NCBI GenBank assembly: GCA_045593555.1
Contig: JAZNWU010000027.1
Location: forward strand, 13,813 to 77,812
Origin: Fimenecus sp045593555
GTDB taxonomy: Bacteria; Bacillota; Clostridia; Oscillospirales; Acutalibacteraceae
Direction: 5' to 3'
Length of the DNA: 64,000 nt
Position numbers and translations under genes: made by a program. Shown here one piece after another: positions 17,890-26,680 of this stretch. The first letter of the stretch is position 1. Each line of letters starts with the position of its first letter. The notes beneath the pieces were generated by a model, which saw nothing but the letters and a program-made list of their open reading frames with translations, ran no database searches and was not told the DNA's origin.

Positions 17890-18156
17890 TTAATCCTCAA
17901 TAAGTCCTTGTTCTCTCATTTTTTCAACAAGTTTATTAACATCTGCTTCAACTGTTTCATAAGGAGTATCATAGTCTTTTGCAATTTTATGTGCAATTTC
18001 TTCTACTGAATTTGTACCATCAAGCATATTGAAAACTTCTGCACCAATCTCATTAAAAGTAATAATACCTTTTAAATCGTTCTGTCTTTCGCCGATAGGA
18101 AGTACAACCTTACTTCCTGCAACATCTTTCATTATAAAACCATCTTTAATCTTCAT
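17890..18156 (-). CDS. PqqD-family peptide-recognition protein
   Basis: An 88-residue PqqD-fold protein (RiPP recognition element type). It has a short beta-rich start (VVLPIGERQNDLKGIITFN) and then helices with the family-typical IGAEVFNMLDG and VNKLVEKMREQGLIE. PqqD-like domains bind leader peptides of ribosomal peptide natural products and present them to modifying enzymes. Its start overlaps the end of the HprK-like gene by eleven bases. No radical SAM enzyme, cyclase, protease or precursor peptide is visible next to it, which is unusual. Confidence 0.88.
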   Translation of the reverse strand: MKIKDGFIMKDVAGSKVVLPIGERQNDLKGIITFNEIGAEVFNMLDGTNSVEEIAHKIAKDYDTPYETVEADVNKLVEKMREQGLIED

Positions 18157-18865
18157 TTTTTATCAACCTTTCTATACCACTGTATGATACTAAAGCCGCA
18201 TCATCATCCATATTACATTCCAAAAAAAACACAGGAACACTTCTTAAAACAGAATCAACCGACTCTAACAATTTAAATGCTCGGTCTTCATGTTTAGACC
18301 TTATTGTCTGTCCAAACAAGAGCTTGATTGCTTCATTAACGGGAAGTTTTTCTATTCTATTCTCAATGCCTCTTTTTATAAATGTAATAGCCCTGATAGG
18401 AACTTTTGCATTGACATTTTCATCTGTTTTCCCTGAAAACGGTGTCCCACAAGCATACCATACATCTTTCTCTTTTATCAATACAGGTTTGTCATCATTA
18501 ATAATTCTTGTCCCAGGCAGGTTCTTGAGCCACAAATGTGTATGTGTGGACTTTCCAGTACCGCTATCTGCTGAAAAAAGATAAGCAAAACCATCCTTTT
18601 CAACACAAGATGAATGTAGCATTATACCACCAAAATCCATCAAATTGGCATTAAAGAATTGTCCGGTCCACAGATATTCCTGTTGTTCAACTGATAATCG
18701 TGGCATTTCTTCCATCTTTGTTTTTAAAAAGTCATCAGTTAATTCAATTTTTATGTCAGTTTCTGAACTATCAAAATCTGCCACATAATCTTTTGCTCGT
18801 TCACGAAGAAAGTCATAACGAGGTTCGAATTCTGTTTTTAGTCCTGCGATTATATATTTTCCCAT
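18146..18865 (-). CDS. HPr-kinase-like protein (RiPP-cluster associated kinase type)
   Basis: A 239-residue protein with the P-loop FSADSGTGKSTHTHLW (residues about 97-112) and the downstream acidic RIINDDKPVLI and GTPFSGKTD segments of HPr-kinase/PEP-carboxykinase-like proteins. It lacks the N-terminal domain of true HprK (usual length about 310). Stand-alone kinases of this type are found in lasso-peptide and other PqqD-containing clusters, where one is known to phosphorylate the peptide's C-terminal serine. The first 65 residues are variable. It is the first gene of the cassette, 18 bases after the M23 gene stop. Confidence 0.85.
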   Translation of the reverse strand: MGKYIIAGLKTEFEPRYDFLRERAKDYVADFDSSETDIKIELTDDFLKTKMEEMPRLSVEQQEYLWTGQFFNANLMDFGGIMLHSSCVEKDGFAYLFSADSGTGKSTHTHLWLKNLPGTRIINDDKPVLIKEKDVWYACGTPFSGKTDENVNAKVPIRAITFIKRGIENRIEKLPVNEAIKLLFGQTIRSKHEDRAFKLLESVDSVLRSVPVFFLECNMDDDAALVSYSGIERLIKNED

Positions 18866-18883
18866 TTTTAAACCTGCCTTAAA

Positions 18884-20590
18884 TTATAAATATAATGCCG
18901 GGTTAACATTTTTTCCGTTTACTTTCACTTCAAAATGAAGGTGAGGACCCGTAACATATCCCGTCGCACCAATATTTCCTATTGCTTGTCCTCGAGAAAC
19001 TCTTTGACCTGAACGAACCTTAATAGTATTCTGCATATGACAGTACATTGTAGAAAGTCCTTTTCCGTGGTCAATGATTACTGTATATCCACCTGAACCA
19101 TACCATCCTGCAAAAGTTACTGTTCCTGATTCTGCTGCAACAACAGTACACCCTAAGCTGCCACCGGGACGAACAATATCAATACCAGCATGCCAACCAT
19201 CACCAAAATTACGTTTTCCGTATGGTGATGATATAGAAGTTGCACCGATTGCAGGCCATCTGAGTTTACCTTTTGATGAACTCGAAGAACTTGATGTGGT
19301 TTGATTTTTCTTTGTTCCAACCTGAATTTTTTCACTGACAGCCTCTTTGATTGTCACTCTGGAAACTTCCTTTGATGAAACCTTTTCTCCACCAATATAA
19401 GTTACAAGTTCAGTTATTCGTTCAACACCGTTTTCACCTTTTGTAACTGTCTTCTTATCTCCTACATAAAGGTTACTTGTATTGATTGTTACTGTATCAT
19501 AAGGAATCTCAACTTCTTTATATTCAGTTTTTGTTGTCTGAACGCTTATAAAACTTGTTGCCTCGGCTATGAGAATTTTCTGACCTGCACGGATTGTTTC
19601 CGTGAGTTCAGGATTGAGTCTGTAAAGTTGTGAACTGCTTATATCAAACTTTTGAACAATCCCTGAAATTGTATCGCCGTCTTTTATTGTATAATATTTA
19701 TTCTCACTTGTGTTGGATTTAAGCTTTTTTTGCAAGTATTCTGCATCTTTAATTATTGTGTCACTGTCAAGATACAAACCCTGAACATAGTCTATATTTT
19801 CAACAAAGCTTACAACAACATTTTCTTCGCCCGTTTCATGTTCTGCAAGAATAGAATCAAACACACTTAAAGCATCTGTTTCATTCTTTACAGCACATAT
19901 AAATTTATCGTCAACATACACTCCACAGGCGTTCGTAATTTTATTATCTGATTTTTCAATAAGATGGTCACAGATTTCAGACGCATCGTTTATCTGTCCA
20001 CGTTTAACTAATTTTATATTATATTCAGCCTCACCGATTAACTGAGATTCTTCTTTATCTTCTTTTGAGAGACCCACCGAAGCAGTATTTATATCCAGTC
20101 GTTCATAAGCCATGTCTCTTGCCTCTTTATAAACAGCTTCGTCCTGAACATAACCTATAACTTCATCATTATAATTTATCTCAAGAGCAAAAGCAGCTTC
20201 ATTCCAGAAACTGATGACATTAACTAATACAGCCAAGGAAACAACCGGAAGAATAAAATTTAAAACATACACAAAAGCAGCCTTGTATCGACGAAGTGCA
20301 ACACCTGTATAATGAATATAATATTTTAAATTCTTCTTTTTATTTTCAGCTGTCTTTTTTGAAACCGATTTCGCCTCTTTTGAAAGATTTTTCAACTCCT
20401 GGATTCTTTTATGGAAGGTCTTAAGAGCATGTTTATCAATAACAATAAAAATTGTAAAAATCAGTGTGCCAATCGCTTTAACCGGTTTCAGAAGTAACGA
20501 TAAAAGCCACCTGAAAAATCGTTTACCGTAACGAAGAGTCTGAATTCCGATAAAGTATATCTGTCTGTATAGAAAATCAAATATTTCCAC
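18884..20590 (-). CDS. Membrane-anchored LysM-G5-M23 peptidoglycan endopeptidase
   Basis: A 568-residue cell-wall protein. Hydrophobic segments at about 24-51 and 104-127 anchor it. A LysM domain (about 300-343, YYTIKDGDTISGIVQKF) binds peptidoglycan. A G5 domain follows at about 354-428. A serine-rich linker leads to the M23 lysostaphin-type peptidase domain, whose zinc ligands are visible: H467 and D471 in HAGIDIV, and H550/H552 in GPHLHFEV. It should cut peptide cross-links during growth or sporulation. The GTG at 20590 is used for want of a better start; AAAGGAG lies 13 bases upstream, a long spacing. Confidence 0.9.
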   Translation of the reverse strand: MEIFDFLYRQIYFIGIQTLRYGKRFFRWLLSLLLKPVKAIGTLIFTIFIVIDKHALKTFHKRIQELKNLSKEAKSVSKKTAENKKKNLKYYIHYTGVALRRYKAAFVYVLNFILPVVSLAVLVNVISFWNEAAFALEINYNDEVIGYVQDEAVYKEARDMAYERLDINTASVGLSKEDKEESQLIGEAEYNIKLVKRGQINDASEICDHLIEKSDNKITNACGVYVDDKFICAVKNETDALSVFDSILAEHETGEENVVVSFVENIDYVQGLYLDSDTIIKDAEYLQKKLKSNTSENKYYTIKDGDTISGIVQKFDISSSQLYRLNPELTETIRAGQKILIAEATSFISVQTTKTEYKEVEIPYDTVTINTSNLYVGDKKTVTKGENGVERITELVTYIGGEKVSSKEVSRVTIKEAVSEKIQVGTKKNQTTSSSSSSSKGKLRWPAIGATSISSPYGKRNFGDGWHAGIDIVRPGGSLGCTVVAAESGTVTFAGWYGSGGYTVIIDHGKGLSTMYCHMQNTIKVRSGQRVSRGQAIGNIGATGYVTGPHLHFEVKVNGKNVNPALYL

Positions 20591-20740
20591 GGGACTTTTT
20601 TCGCTCCTTTCCGAAAAATCGCAGAATTACTCATAATAATCCAATATATAGTTGAATTATATCATAAAACTAAAAAAAACGCAAGTAATCCGCATACCCT
20701 TAAAACTTTGATTTCACCAATATTTTTTAAAAATATACAG

Positions 20741-20769
20741 TTTACTTTTTTTGTATTATATTGTATAAT
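20741..20769 (+). promoter_or_regulatory. Sigma-A type promoter for the glpQ-type gene
   Basis: TTTACT (20741-20746) and a perfect TATAAT (20764-20769) with 17 bases between. Transcription would start about 35 bases before the ATG at 20812. Confidence 0.75.
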
Positions 20770-20811
20770 ATTTTTGATTATACTCACTGGAAAGAGAAAG
20801 GTGATTTCGTA

Positions 20812-21675
20812 ATGAAAGATAATAAAAAAACATTGAAAAAATTAAGTTTTGCAATAGGTGTTCCGGCAACAGTTGCTTTTGCTTTAAGAACAGCATATAA
20901 ACTTATCCGTTATGGCGATAAACCTGCTAAAGAAACTGTTCCTGTTGCAACTGCTACAGAAAAGGATTTATCCGGTGTTCACTTTACTGCACACAGAGGC
21001 CTTTCTTCAATTGTACCCGAAAACACAATTGAAGCTTTCCGTGAAGCTGCAAAATACAACTATTACGCTCTTGAATGTGATGTTCATTGTACAACAGATG
21101 GTAAATGGGTAATTATTCATGACTGTATGCTTCAGTCAATGGCAAAAGAAAAAGGCGACGTTAAGACCATGTCTTATGAAGACCTTAAAAAAGTAAAATT
21201 CACAAACGGTGCAAACATTGAAAATTATCCCGATGCAGGTATTTGTCTTGTTGAGGATTATATCGAAGTTTGTAAAGAAGCAAACATTAAGCCTATGATT
21301 GAAGTTAAAGACAGACGAGTTGACAAGGTTAAGAGTCTTCTTGATATCATTCGTGCTTACGATATTGAAGATGATGTTATTCTTATTTCTTTCCATGCAT
21401 CAATTCTCCGTGAGTTTAAAAGACTTTCACCAAATATGACTCTTTGGTTGCTTGTGCACGGAATCAAAGAGGATAAACTCCACGAATGTATTGAAAATGG
21501 TTTCGGTGTTGCTTTTGAAGCAAAAAAAGCACTCAAAGACCTTGACGCAATTCAGAACATTCATAACAATCAGCTTACAGCTGCTTGCTGGACAGTTGAT
21601 ACACCTGAGTTGCTTAACATAATGCTTGAACGTGGTGTTAAATACATAACAACAAACGCAATCCTTCCTGAATAA
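20812..21675 (+). CDS. Glycerophosphodiester phosphodiesterase family protein
   Basis: A 287-residue protein of the GDPD TIM-barrel family, which frees glycerol-3-phosphate from glycerophosphodiesters. Catalytic signatures are FTAHRGLSSIVPENT (His/Arg/Glu), the metal Glu/Asp in LECDVHCTTDGKWVIIHD and the lysine in PMIEVKD. A weakly hydrophobic, Lys-flanked start (VPATVAFALRTAYKLI) could be a membrane anchor. The ATG at 20812 was chosen because AGAAAGGTG precedes it and the promoter's -10 box would otherwise be inside the gene. gltX starts 12 bases downstream and is probably co-transcribed. Confidence 0.9.
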   Translation: MKDNKKTLKKLSFAIGVPATVAFALRTAYKLIRYGDKPAKETVPVATATEKDLSGVHFTAHRGLSSIVPENTIEAFREAAKYNYYALECDVHCTTDGKWVIIHDCMLQSMAKEKGDVKTMSYEDLKKVKFTNGANIENYPDAGICLVEDYIEVCKEANIKPMIEVKDRRVDKVKSLLDIIRAYDIEDDVILISFHASILREFKRLSPNMTLWLLVHGIKEDKLHECIENGFGVAFEAKKALKDLDAIQNIHNNQLTAACWTVDTPELLNIMLERGVKYITTNAILPE

Positions 21676-21687
21676 GAGGTTAAACAC

Positions 21688-23334
21688 ATGACAGACTGCA
21701 AAAAAATTGCTGAACTTATTTTTACAGATGTGGACAAGTCCACAGAATATTATGAAGAGCTTTACCCTGCAAGAAATCTTTCTGAAGGTGCAAGAGTAAC
21801 AAGATTTGCTCCAAGTCCAACGGGATATCTCCATTTCGGTGGTCTTTATGCAGGTTTTGCGTCAAAGCTTACTGCTGACACAACCGGTGGCGTATTTATG
21901 CTCCGTATTGAAGATACTGACAAAAAACGTGAGGTTGAAGATGGTGTTACAGGTATTGTAGCAGGTCTTGAAGCTTTTGGTGTTGCTCCTGATGAAGGTG
22001 TTGTTGGTTTCGGTACAGAAAAAGGTAGCTATGGCCCATACACACAGAGTCAGCGTAGAGATATTTATCGTACTTTTGCAAAGAAGCTTATGGAAGAAGG
22101 CAAAGCTTATCCTTGTTTTTGCACTCCTGAAGACCTTGATGAAATCAGAGCAAAGCAGGAAAATGAAGATATCAAGGGTTACTATGGCTCTTACGCAAAA
22201 TGTCGTGACCTTTCAGACTATGAAATTATTGAAAAAGTTAACAATGGCGTTCCTTTTACTGTTCGTCTTCGCTCAACAGGTGATATTTCAAGAAAAATCA
22301 AGTTTGAAGATATGATTAAGGGCAAAATTGAAATGAGTGAAAATGTGAATGACGTTGTTATTTTAAAGGCGGACGGAATTCCGACTTACCATTTTGCTCA
22401 TGCAGTAGATGACCATCTTATGCGTACAACTCACGTTGTCCGTGGTGATGAATGGATTGCATCCGTACCTACTCATATAGAACTTTTCAGAGCTCTTGGA
22501 AACAAACCTCTTAAATACGCTCATATCGCTCCTATTATGAAAGAGGAAAATGGTGGTAAGCGTAAGCTTTCAAAGAGAAAAGACCCTGAGGCAAATGTTT
22601 CATATTACATTGAAAAGGGTTATCCTGAAGCATCTGTTAAGGAATATATGCTTACAATTCTCAACTCAAATTTCGAGGAATGGAGAAAAGCAAACAAAAC
22701 AGAAGACATCAGCAAATTCCCATTTAATCTTAAGAAAATGAGCGTTTCAGGTGCACTTTTTGATATGGTCAAATTCAATGATGTATCAAAAAATGTAATT
22801 TCTGTTATGACAGCCCCACAAGTGTATAACCTTGTTACTGTCTGGGCAAAAGATTACAATAAGGTACTTTATAATCTTTTTGTTGATAATAAAGAAAAAG
22901 CAACTGCTATTCTCAATATTGACAGAGAAAATCCAAAACCAAGAAAAGATATTGCATGTTGGGAAGAAGTTCAGAATTATGTTTCATACTTCTACAACGA
23001 ACTTTACGATGCAGATTATACTCTTCCTGAACACATCAAGAAGGAAGATGCAATAGAAATTCTTACAAAATATAAGGAAGTTTATTCTGCAGACGACAGC
23101 AAAGAAGAATGGTTCAATAAAATCAAAGAACTTTGCACAGCCTGTGGATACACTCCAAATGTTAAGGAATACAAACAGAATCCAGATGTCTTTAAAGGTC
23201 ATGTGGGTGATGTTTCAACAGTTATCCGTATAGCAATTACTTCTCGTACTAATACTCCTGATTTGTATTTCATAATGCAAATTCTCGGTAAAGATGAAGT
23301 TATGAGAAGAATAGACAATATGATAGAAGGTTAA
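21688..23334 (+). CDS. gltX: Glutamyl-tRNA synthetase
   Basis: A 548-residue class I aminoacyl-tRNA synthetase. The ATP-binding HIGH-type motif is in FAPSPTGYLHFGGLYAG (Phe-Gly for Ile-Gly) and the KMSKS equivalent is GKRKLSKRKDPEA. RGDEWIASVPTHIELFRALG is the conserved stretch for glutamate/acceptor recognition. It has about 45 extra residues before the HIGH motif compared with E. coli GltX. It is followed after two bases by glnS. With a dedicated glutaminyl-tRNA synthetase present, this enzyme need not mischarge tRNA-Gln. AAGAGG precedes the ATG. Confidence 0.94.
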   Translation: MTDCKKIAELIFTDVDKSTEYYEELYPARNLSEGARVTRFAPSPTGYLHFGGLYAGFASKLTADTTGGVFMLRIEDTDKKREVEDGVTGIVAGLEAFGVAPDEGVVGFGTEKGSYGPYTQSQRRDIYRTFAKKLMEEGKAYPCFCTPEDLDEIRAKQENEDIKGYYGSYAKCRDLSDYEIIEKVNNGVPFTVRLRSTGDISRKIKFEDMIKGKIEMSENVNDVVILKADGIPTYHFAHAVDDHLMRTTHVVRGDEWIASVPTHIELFRALGNKPLKYAHIAPIMKEENGGKRKLSKRKDPEANVSYYIEKGYPEASVKEYMLTILNSNFEEWRKANKTEDISKFPFNLKKMSVSGALFDMVKFNDVSKNVISVMTAPQVYNLVTVWAKDYNKVLYNLFVDNKEKATAILNIDRENPKPRKDIACWEEVQNYVSYFYNELYDADYTLPEHIKKEDAIEILTKYKEVYSADDSKEEWFNKIKELCTACGYTPNVKEYKQNPDVFKGHVGDVSTVIRIAITSRTNTPDLYFIMQILGKDEVMRRIDNMIEG

Positions 23335-23336
23335 TT

Positions 23337-24998
23337 ATGGAAGAAGTAACAAAGATTTCAAATTTTATTCACGACTTTATCGATGAAGATTTGGAAAATG
23401 GTGTTTACAACAAAGTACAGACTCGTTTTCCGCCTGAGCCAAACGGTTATCTTCATATAGGTCACGCAAAGGCTATCTGTATTAACTTTGCTACAAGTAA
23501 AAAGTATAAGGGTGAATGTAATCTTCGACTTGATGACACAAATCCACAAAAAGAAGATACAGAATATGTTGATGCTATCAAAGAAGATATTGAATGGCTT
23601 GGTTTCAAATGGAACAAATGTCTTTTCGCATCAAGTTATTTTGACTACATTTACGAATGTGCCGTAAAGCTTATTGAAAAAGGTCTTGCTTATGTTGATG
23701 ACCTTACAGCAGACGAAATCAGAGAATACAGAGGTACTCTTACAGAGCCTGGTAAAAACAGTCCTTATAGAGAACGTTCAATTGAAGAAAATCTCGATTT
23801 GTTCAAGAGAATGACTGATGGTGAATTCCCTAATGGTGCAAGAGTTCTTCGTGCAAAAATTGATATGGCTGCTGCCAACATCAATATGCGTGACCCTGTA
23901 ATTTACAGAATTGCACATGTTCCACATCATCAGACAGGCGACAAGTGGTGTGTATATCCAATGTATGACTTTGCTCATCCATTGTCAGATGCTAAAGAAG
24001 GTGTTACCCACTCTCTTTGCTCACTTGAATTTGAAAATCACAGACCTCTTTATGATTGGTTCTTAAGAGCACTTGATATCCCGATGCCACCAAGACAAAT
24101 TGAGTTTGCCCGTCTTAACCTCAACTACTGCCTTACAAGTAAAAGAAAGTGCTTAGCACTTGTAAACGAAGGCATTGTTGATGGTTGGAATGACCCGAGA
24201 ATGGCTACTCTCAGCGGTATGAGAAGACGCGGTTATCCTGCAGCAGCAATCCGTAATTTCTGTGAAAAAATCGGTGTTTCAAAAGCTTATTCAGTAGTTG
24301 ACTATGGTCTTCTTGAATCATGTGTCCGTGATGAACTTAATGCAAACGCTCCAAGAGCAATGGCAGTTCTTCGTCCTTTAAAGGTTGTTATCGATAACTA
24401 TCCTGAGGGACAGACAGAAACTCTTGATGTTGAAATTCATCCTGACCATCCTGAAATGGGTACTCGTAAGGTTACATTCGGCAAGACTCTTTATGTTGAG
24501 CAGGAAGACTTTATGATTGAACCTGTAAAAAAATACTTCAGATTGTTCCCCGGTAATGAAGTTCGTCTTAAGAGTGCATATTTCGTTAAATGTGTTGGTT
24601 ATGATACAGACGAAAACGGAAATGTCACTTGTGTTCACTGTACTTATGACCCGGAAAGTCGTGGTGGCAACTCACCTGACGGCCGAAAGGTAAAAGGTAC
24701 TTTACATTGGGTAAGCGAAGCAGATTCATTCAAGGCTGAAGTCAGACTTTACGACAGACTTTTCAATAAAGAAAATCCATCAGATGAATCAGCAGGTGCA
24801 TTTACAGAAAATCTTAACCCTGAATCACTTGTTATCCTTAACGATTGCTTAATCGAAGGCGGACTTAAAGATGGTCTTAAAGTCGGTGACACATTCCAGT
24901 TTATGCGTCAGGGTTATTTCTGCGTAGATATTACCTCAACAGAAGATAAGGTTGTATTCAACAGAACAGTACAGCTCAATTCTTCTTGGGGAAAGTAA
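23337..24998 (+). CDS. glnS: Glutaminyl-tRNA synthetase
   Basis: A 553-residue class I synthetase that charges tRNA-Gln directly. The HIGH motif is in PPEPNGYLHIGHAKAI, the KMSKS-type loop in NYCLTSKRK (LTSKRK rather than MSK), and GlnRS-specific IDMAAANINMRDPVIYR and PMYDFAHPLSDA are clear. The C-terminal two-barrel anticodon domain is present. Most Clostridia use GatCAB to amidate Glu-tRNA-Gln; a bacterial GlnRS is typical of proteobacteria and scattered Firmicutes, so this gene was probably acquired at some point in the lineage. Tight gltX-glnS coupling (two-base gap). Confidence 0.95.
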   Translation: MEEVTKISNFIHDFIDEDLENGVYNKVQTRFPPEPNGYLHIGHAKAICINFATSKKYKGECNLRLDDTNPQKEDTEYVDAIKEDIEWLGFKWNKCLFASSYFDYIYECAVKLIEKGLAYVDDLTADEIREYRGTLTEPGKNSPYRERSIEENLDLFKRMTDGEFPNGARVLRAKIDMAAANINMRDPVIYRIAHVPHHQTGDKWCVYPMYDFAHPLSDAKEGVTHSLCSLEFENHRPLYDWFLRALDIPMPPRQIEFARLNLNYCLTSKRKCLALVNEGIVDGWNDPRMATLSGMRRRGYPAAAIRNFCEKIGVSKAYSVVDYGLLESCVRDELNANAPRAMAVLRPLKVVIDNYPEGQTETLDVEIHPDHPEMGTRKVTFGKTLYVEQEDFMIEPVKKYFRLFPGNEVRLKSAYFVKCVGYDTDENGNVTCVHCTYDPESRGGNSPDGRKVKGTLHWVSEADSFKAEVRLYDRLFNKENPSDESAGAFTENLNPESLVILNDCLIEGGLKDGLKVGDTFQFMRQGYFCVDITSTEDKVVFNRTVQLNSSWGK

Positions 24999-25008
24999 GG
25001 TGAAAATT

Positions 25009-25740
25009 ATGAGCAAAACAAAATCTATTAAACAAAAAACAACAGGCTTTGATATTCTTTACAGAGTTGTTACCGCTGTTTTAGCAATTGCTATGTATCC
25101 TGCATTTTATTTTGCTAATCTCCTGACCATTGAAATTGCTCATACAAGCATTTCAAATCTCCTCGGTAACCTCGGTGGTCTTCTAAATGAAAATGCTACT
25201 CAGACAACCGGTGGTACTCTCCATACAACTTATGAATCAATTTCACTCAGCAAGTTACCACAGTTAATGGATACACTTTCAAGCTTTACAAATGAAGATT
25301 TTGACTTTAAAGTATCAATTCTTCAGAATGAACTTTATCGTCCTGTTATTGTAGCTGTCATATTCATTGCAATTGCCCTTGTACTCGGCCTTGTAATTCT
25401 TGGTTTTGCAATTTTCTCAAACAAAATCAAGGTTATTACAGCACTTTCAGGTGCGGGTTTCCTTTGCACATTGGCATCATACATTTCATTCACAGGATTC
25501 TTTGCTGAAAAGCTTCTTTCAGGTGAAATTGAATTGTCAGAGCTTTTTAATATGGAAGGCATAATCGCATCAACAGTTATGAGCTTTCTTGGTGAAGTTA
25601 TTGTATGCACTCTCGACGGTGCTTTCTATGCAGTAATGTTCTTGTTGCTTGGTATTTGTGTATGGTCAGTATCAGTAATGATTGTTAATGCAAGTGAAGA
25701 AAAAGAAAAACAGATGAAAGCAGCTGCAAAGAAAAAATAA
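25009..25740 (+). CDS. Membrane protein of unknown function
   Basis: A 243-residue protein with four predicted membrane segments: near 18-40 (ILYRVVTAVLAIAMYPAFYF), 118-140, 145-168 and 205-228. A Thr/Ser-rich extracytoplasmic loop of about 80 residues lies between helices 1 and 2, and the C-terminus is Lys/Glu-rich (EEKEKQMKAAAKKK). I do not recognise the family. It starts ten bases after glnS with AAGTAAGG before the ATG; an upstream frame extension overlaps glnS and is not favoured. It ends at a strong terminator, closing the GDPD-gltX-glnS transcript. Confidence 0.75.
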   Translation: MSKTKSIKQKTTGFDILYRVVTAVLAIAMYPAFYFANLLTIEIAHTSISNLLGNLGGLLNENATQTTGGTLHTTYESISLSKLPQLMDTLSSFTNEDFDFKVSILQNELYRPVIVAVIFIAIALVLGLVILGFAIFSNKIKVITALSGAGFLCTLASYISFTGFFAEKLLSGEIELSELFNMEGIIASTVMSFLGEVIVCTLDGAFYAVMFLLLGICVWSVSVMIVNASEEKEKQMKAAAKKK

Positions 25741-25771
25741 AATATTATATCAAAAAATAATATAACAAAAT

Positions 25772-25806
25772 AACCGACCGTTTGTTGTTACACAAGTTGG
25801 TCGGTT
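25772..25806 (+). terminator. Terminator of the gltX-glnS operon
   Basis: AACCGACC (25772-25779) pairs with GGTCGGTT (25799-25806), followed by TTTATTTT. Confidence 0.85.
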
Positions 25807-25816
25807 TTTATTTTGC

Positions 25817-25876
25817 AAATCATAGTTTGTCGAACAGATTTTGTAGGGGCTGGCGTCCCCGACAGCCCGTTGTTGT
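25817..25876. repeat. Short intergenic repeat with GTAGGGGC...GTCCCC hairpin
   Basis: After the 19-base motif AAATCATAGTTTGTCGAAC comes TTTTGTAGGGGCTGGCGTCCCC and GACAGCCCG, where GGGGC-GG and GTCCCC, and GGGCTG versus GGCTGGC, can pair. This looks like the widespread clostridial 'TAGGGGC..GTCCCC' intergenic repeat. The identification rests on recall, not a search. Confidence 0.45.
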
Positions 25877-25912
25877 TTTGTCTGTTTAATTTTACATTAT
25901 ATTTTTGTCTTA

Positions 25913-26605
25913 TTATTTGACATTTTTAAGTTCTGAAACACTATCAAATTCATATTTATGTTCATATACTGATATGCTTATCGGCTTATCCTCACTATCA
26001 AAAACTGTTTTAGGAACAAACATAAGCACCTGAAATTCTGCAAAGGATGTATCCTTTAAAGGTTCTAAAATTACAGAACCATTATAAGATTGATACTTTT
26101 GGCATTCTTTTCCTTTCTCATCAATATAGGTTGCATTTTCAATCCATAGAATACCAGAATCATATATATATCCATTATCAAAATTTATTTCAAAATCGCT
26201 TGCTTGTATGGATATGTTGGATTTGCCTATATTTTCAATAGTGCCTGCAATAGATATACACTCATTTCCATAAGTTTCATAGTTTTCTAATCTTTCTCCA
26301 TTATAAAACTCAATTGAAGATATTGAAAATTTATATGTTTCATTATATGCGGTATATGTTTCGCCTATTTCTGCTTTTATGATTTGATTTTCTGGTAAAT
26401 TGGAATCCAACGAAACGAATCCCATAAGAGTTAGAACTACAAAAATTGCAACAACAATAAGAAGTGTTTTAATCCTTTTTTTGGTGTTTCTCGCACCGCA
26501 TGAGGGACATTTTTTTGCATTTTTAGCCATTGGCATTCCACAAGTCTTACAGTTTGTCATTTTTTTGTTCATTGTTGTGGTTTGTGTGGTTTGATTAGTT
26601 TCCAT
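25913..26605 (-). CDS. Zinc-ribbon, single-pass membrane protein with extracellular DUF4352-like domain
   Basis: A 230-residue protein. After a Thr/Gln-rich start comes a double CxxC zinc ribbon (CKTCGMPMAKNAKKCPSCGA, residues about 17-36). A basic stretch and one membrane helix (about 43-63) follow, then a beta-rich outer domain that resembles Telokin-like/DUF4352 sequences (ISIAGTIENIGKSNISI, FEINFDN). Cytoplasmic zinc ribbon plus outer domain is a common Firmicutes layout of unknown role. Start at 26605 was chosen for GGAGG before it; the frame extends 27 residues into a palindrome upstream. A perfect inverted repeat lies at 26631-26658. Confidence 0.75.
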   Translation of the reverse strand: METNQTTQTTTMNKKMTNCKTCGMPMAKNAKKCPSCGARNTKKRIKTLLIVVAIFVVLTLMGFVSLDSNLPENQIIKAEIGETYTAYNETYKFSISSIEFYNGERLENYETYGNECISIAGTIENIGKSNISIQASDFEINFDNGYIYDSGILWIENATYIDEKGKECQKYQSYNGSVILEPLKDTSFAEFQVLMFVPKTVFDSEDKPISISVYEHKYEFDSVSELKNVK

Positions 26606-26630
26606 TATCTTTCCTCCATAAAATAAAAAA

Positions 26631-26658
26631 GTGTGTACAAACCGAAGAATGTACACAC
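26631..26658. promoter_or_regulatory. Perfect inverted repeat upstream of the zinc-ribbon gene (possible operator)
   Basis: GTGTGTACA (26631-26639) and TGTACACAC (26650-26658) are exact inverse copies around a ten-base spacer, 26 bases before the ATG at 26605. Each arm contains TGTACA. It may be a dimer operator or an RNA hairpin in the leader; there is no T-run on either side. Confidence 0.5.
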
Positions 26659-26680
26659 GAAAAACCAAACTTCGATTTGC

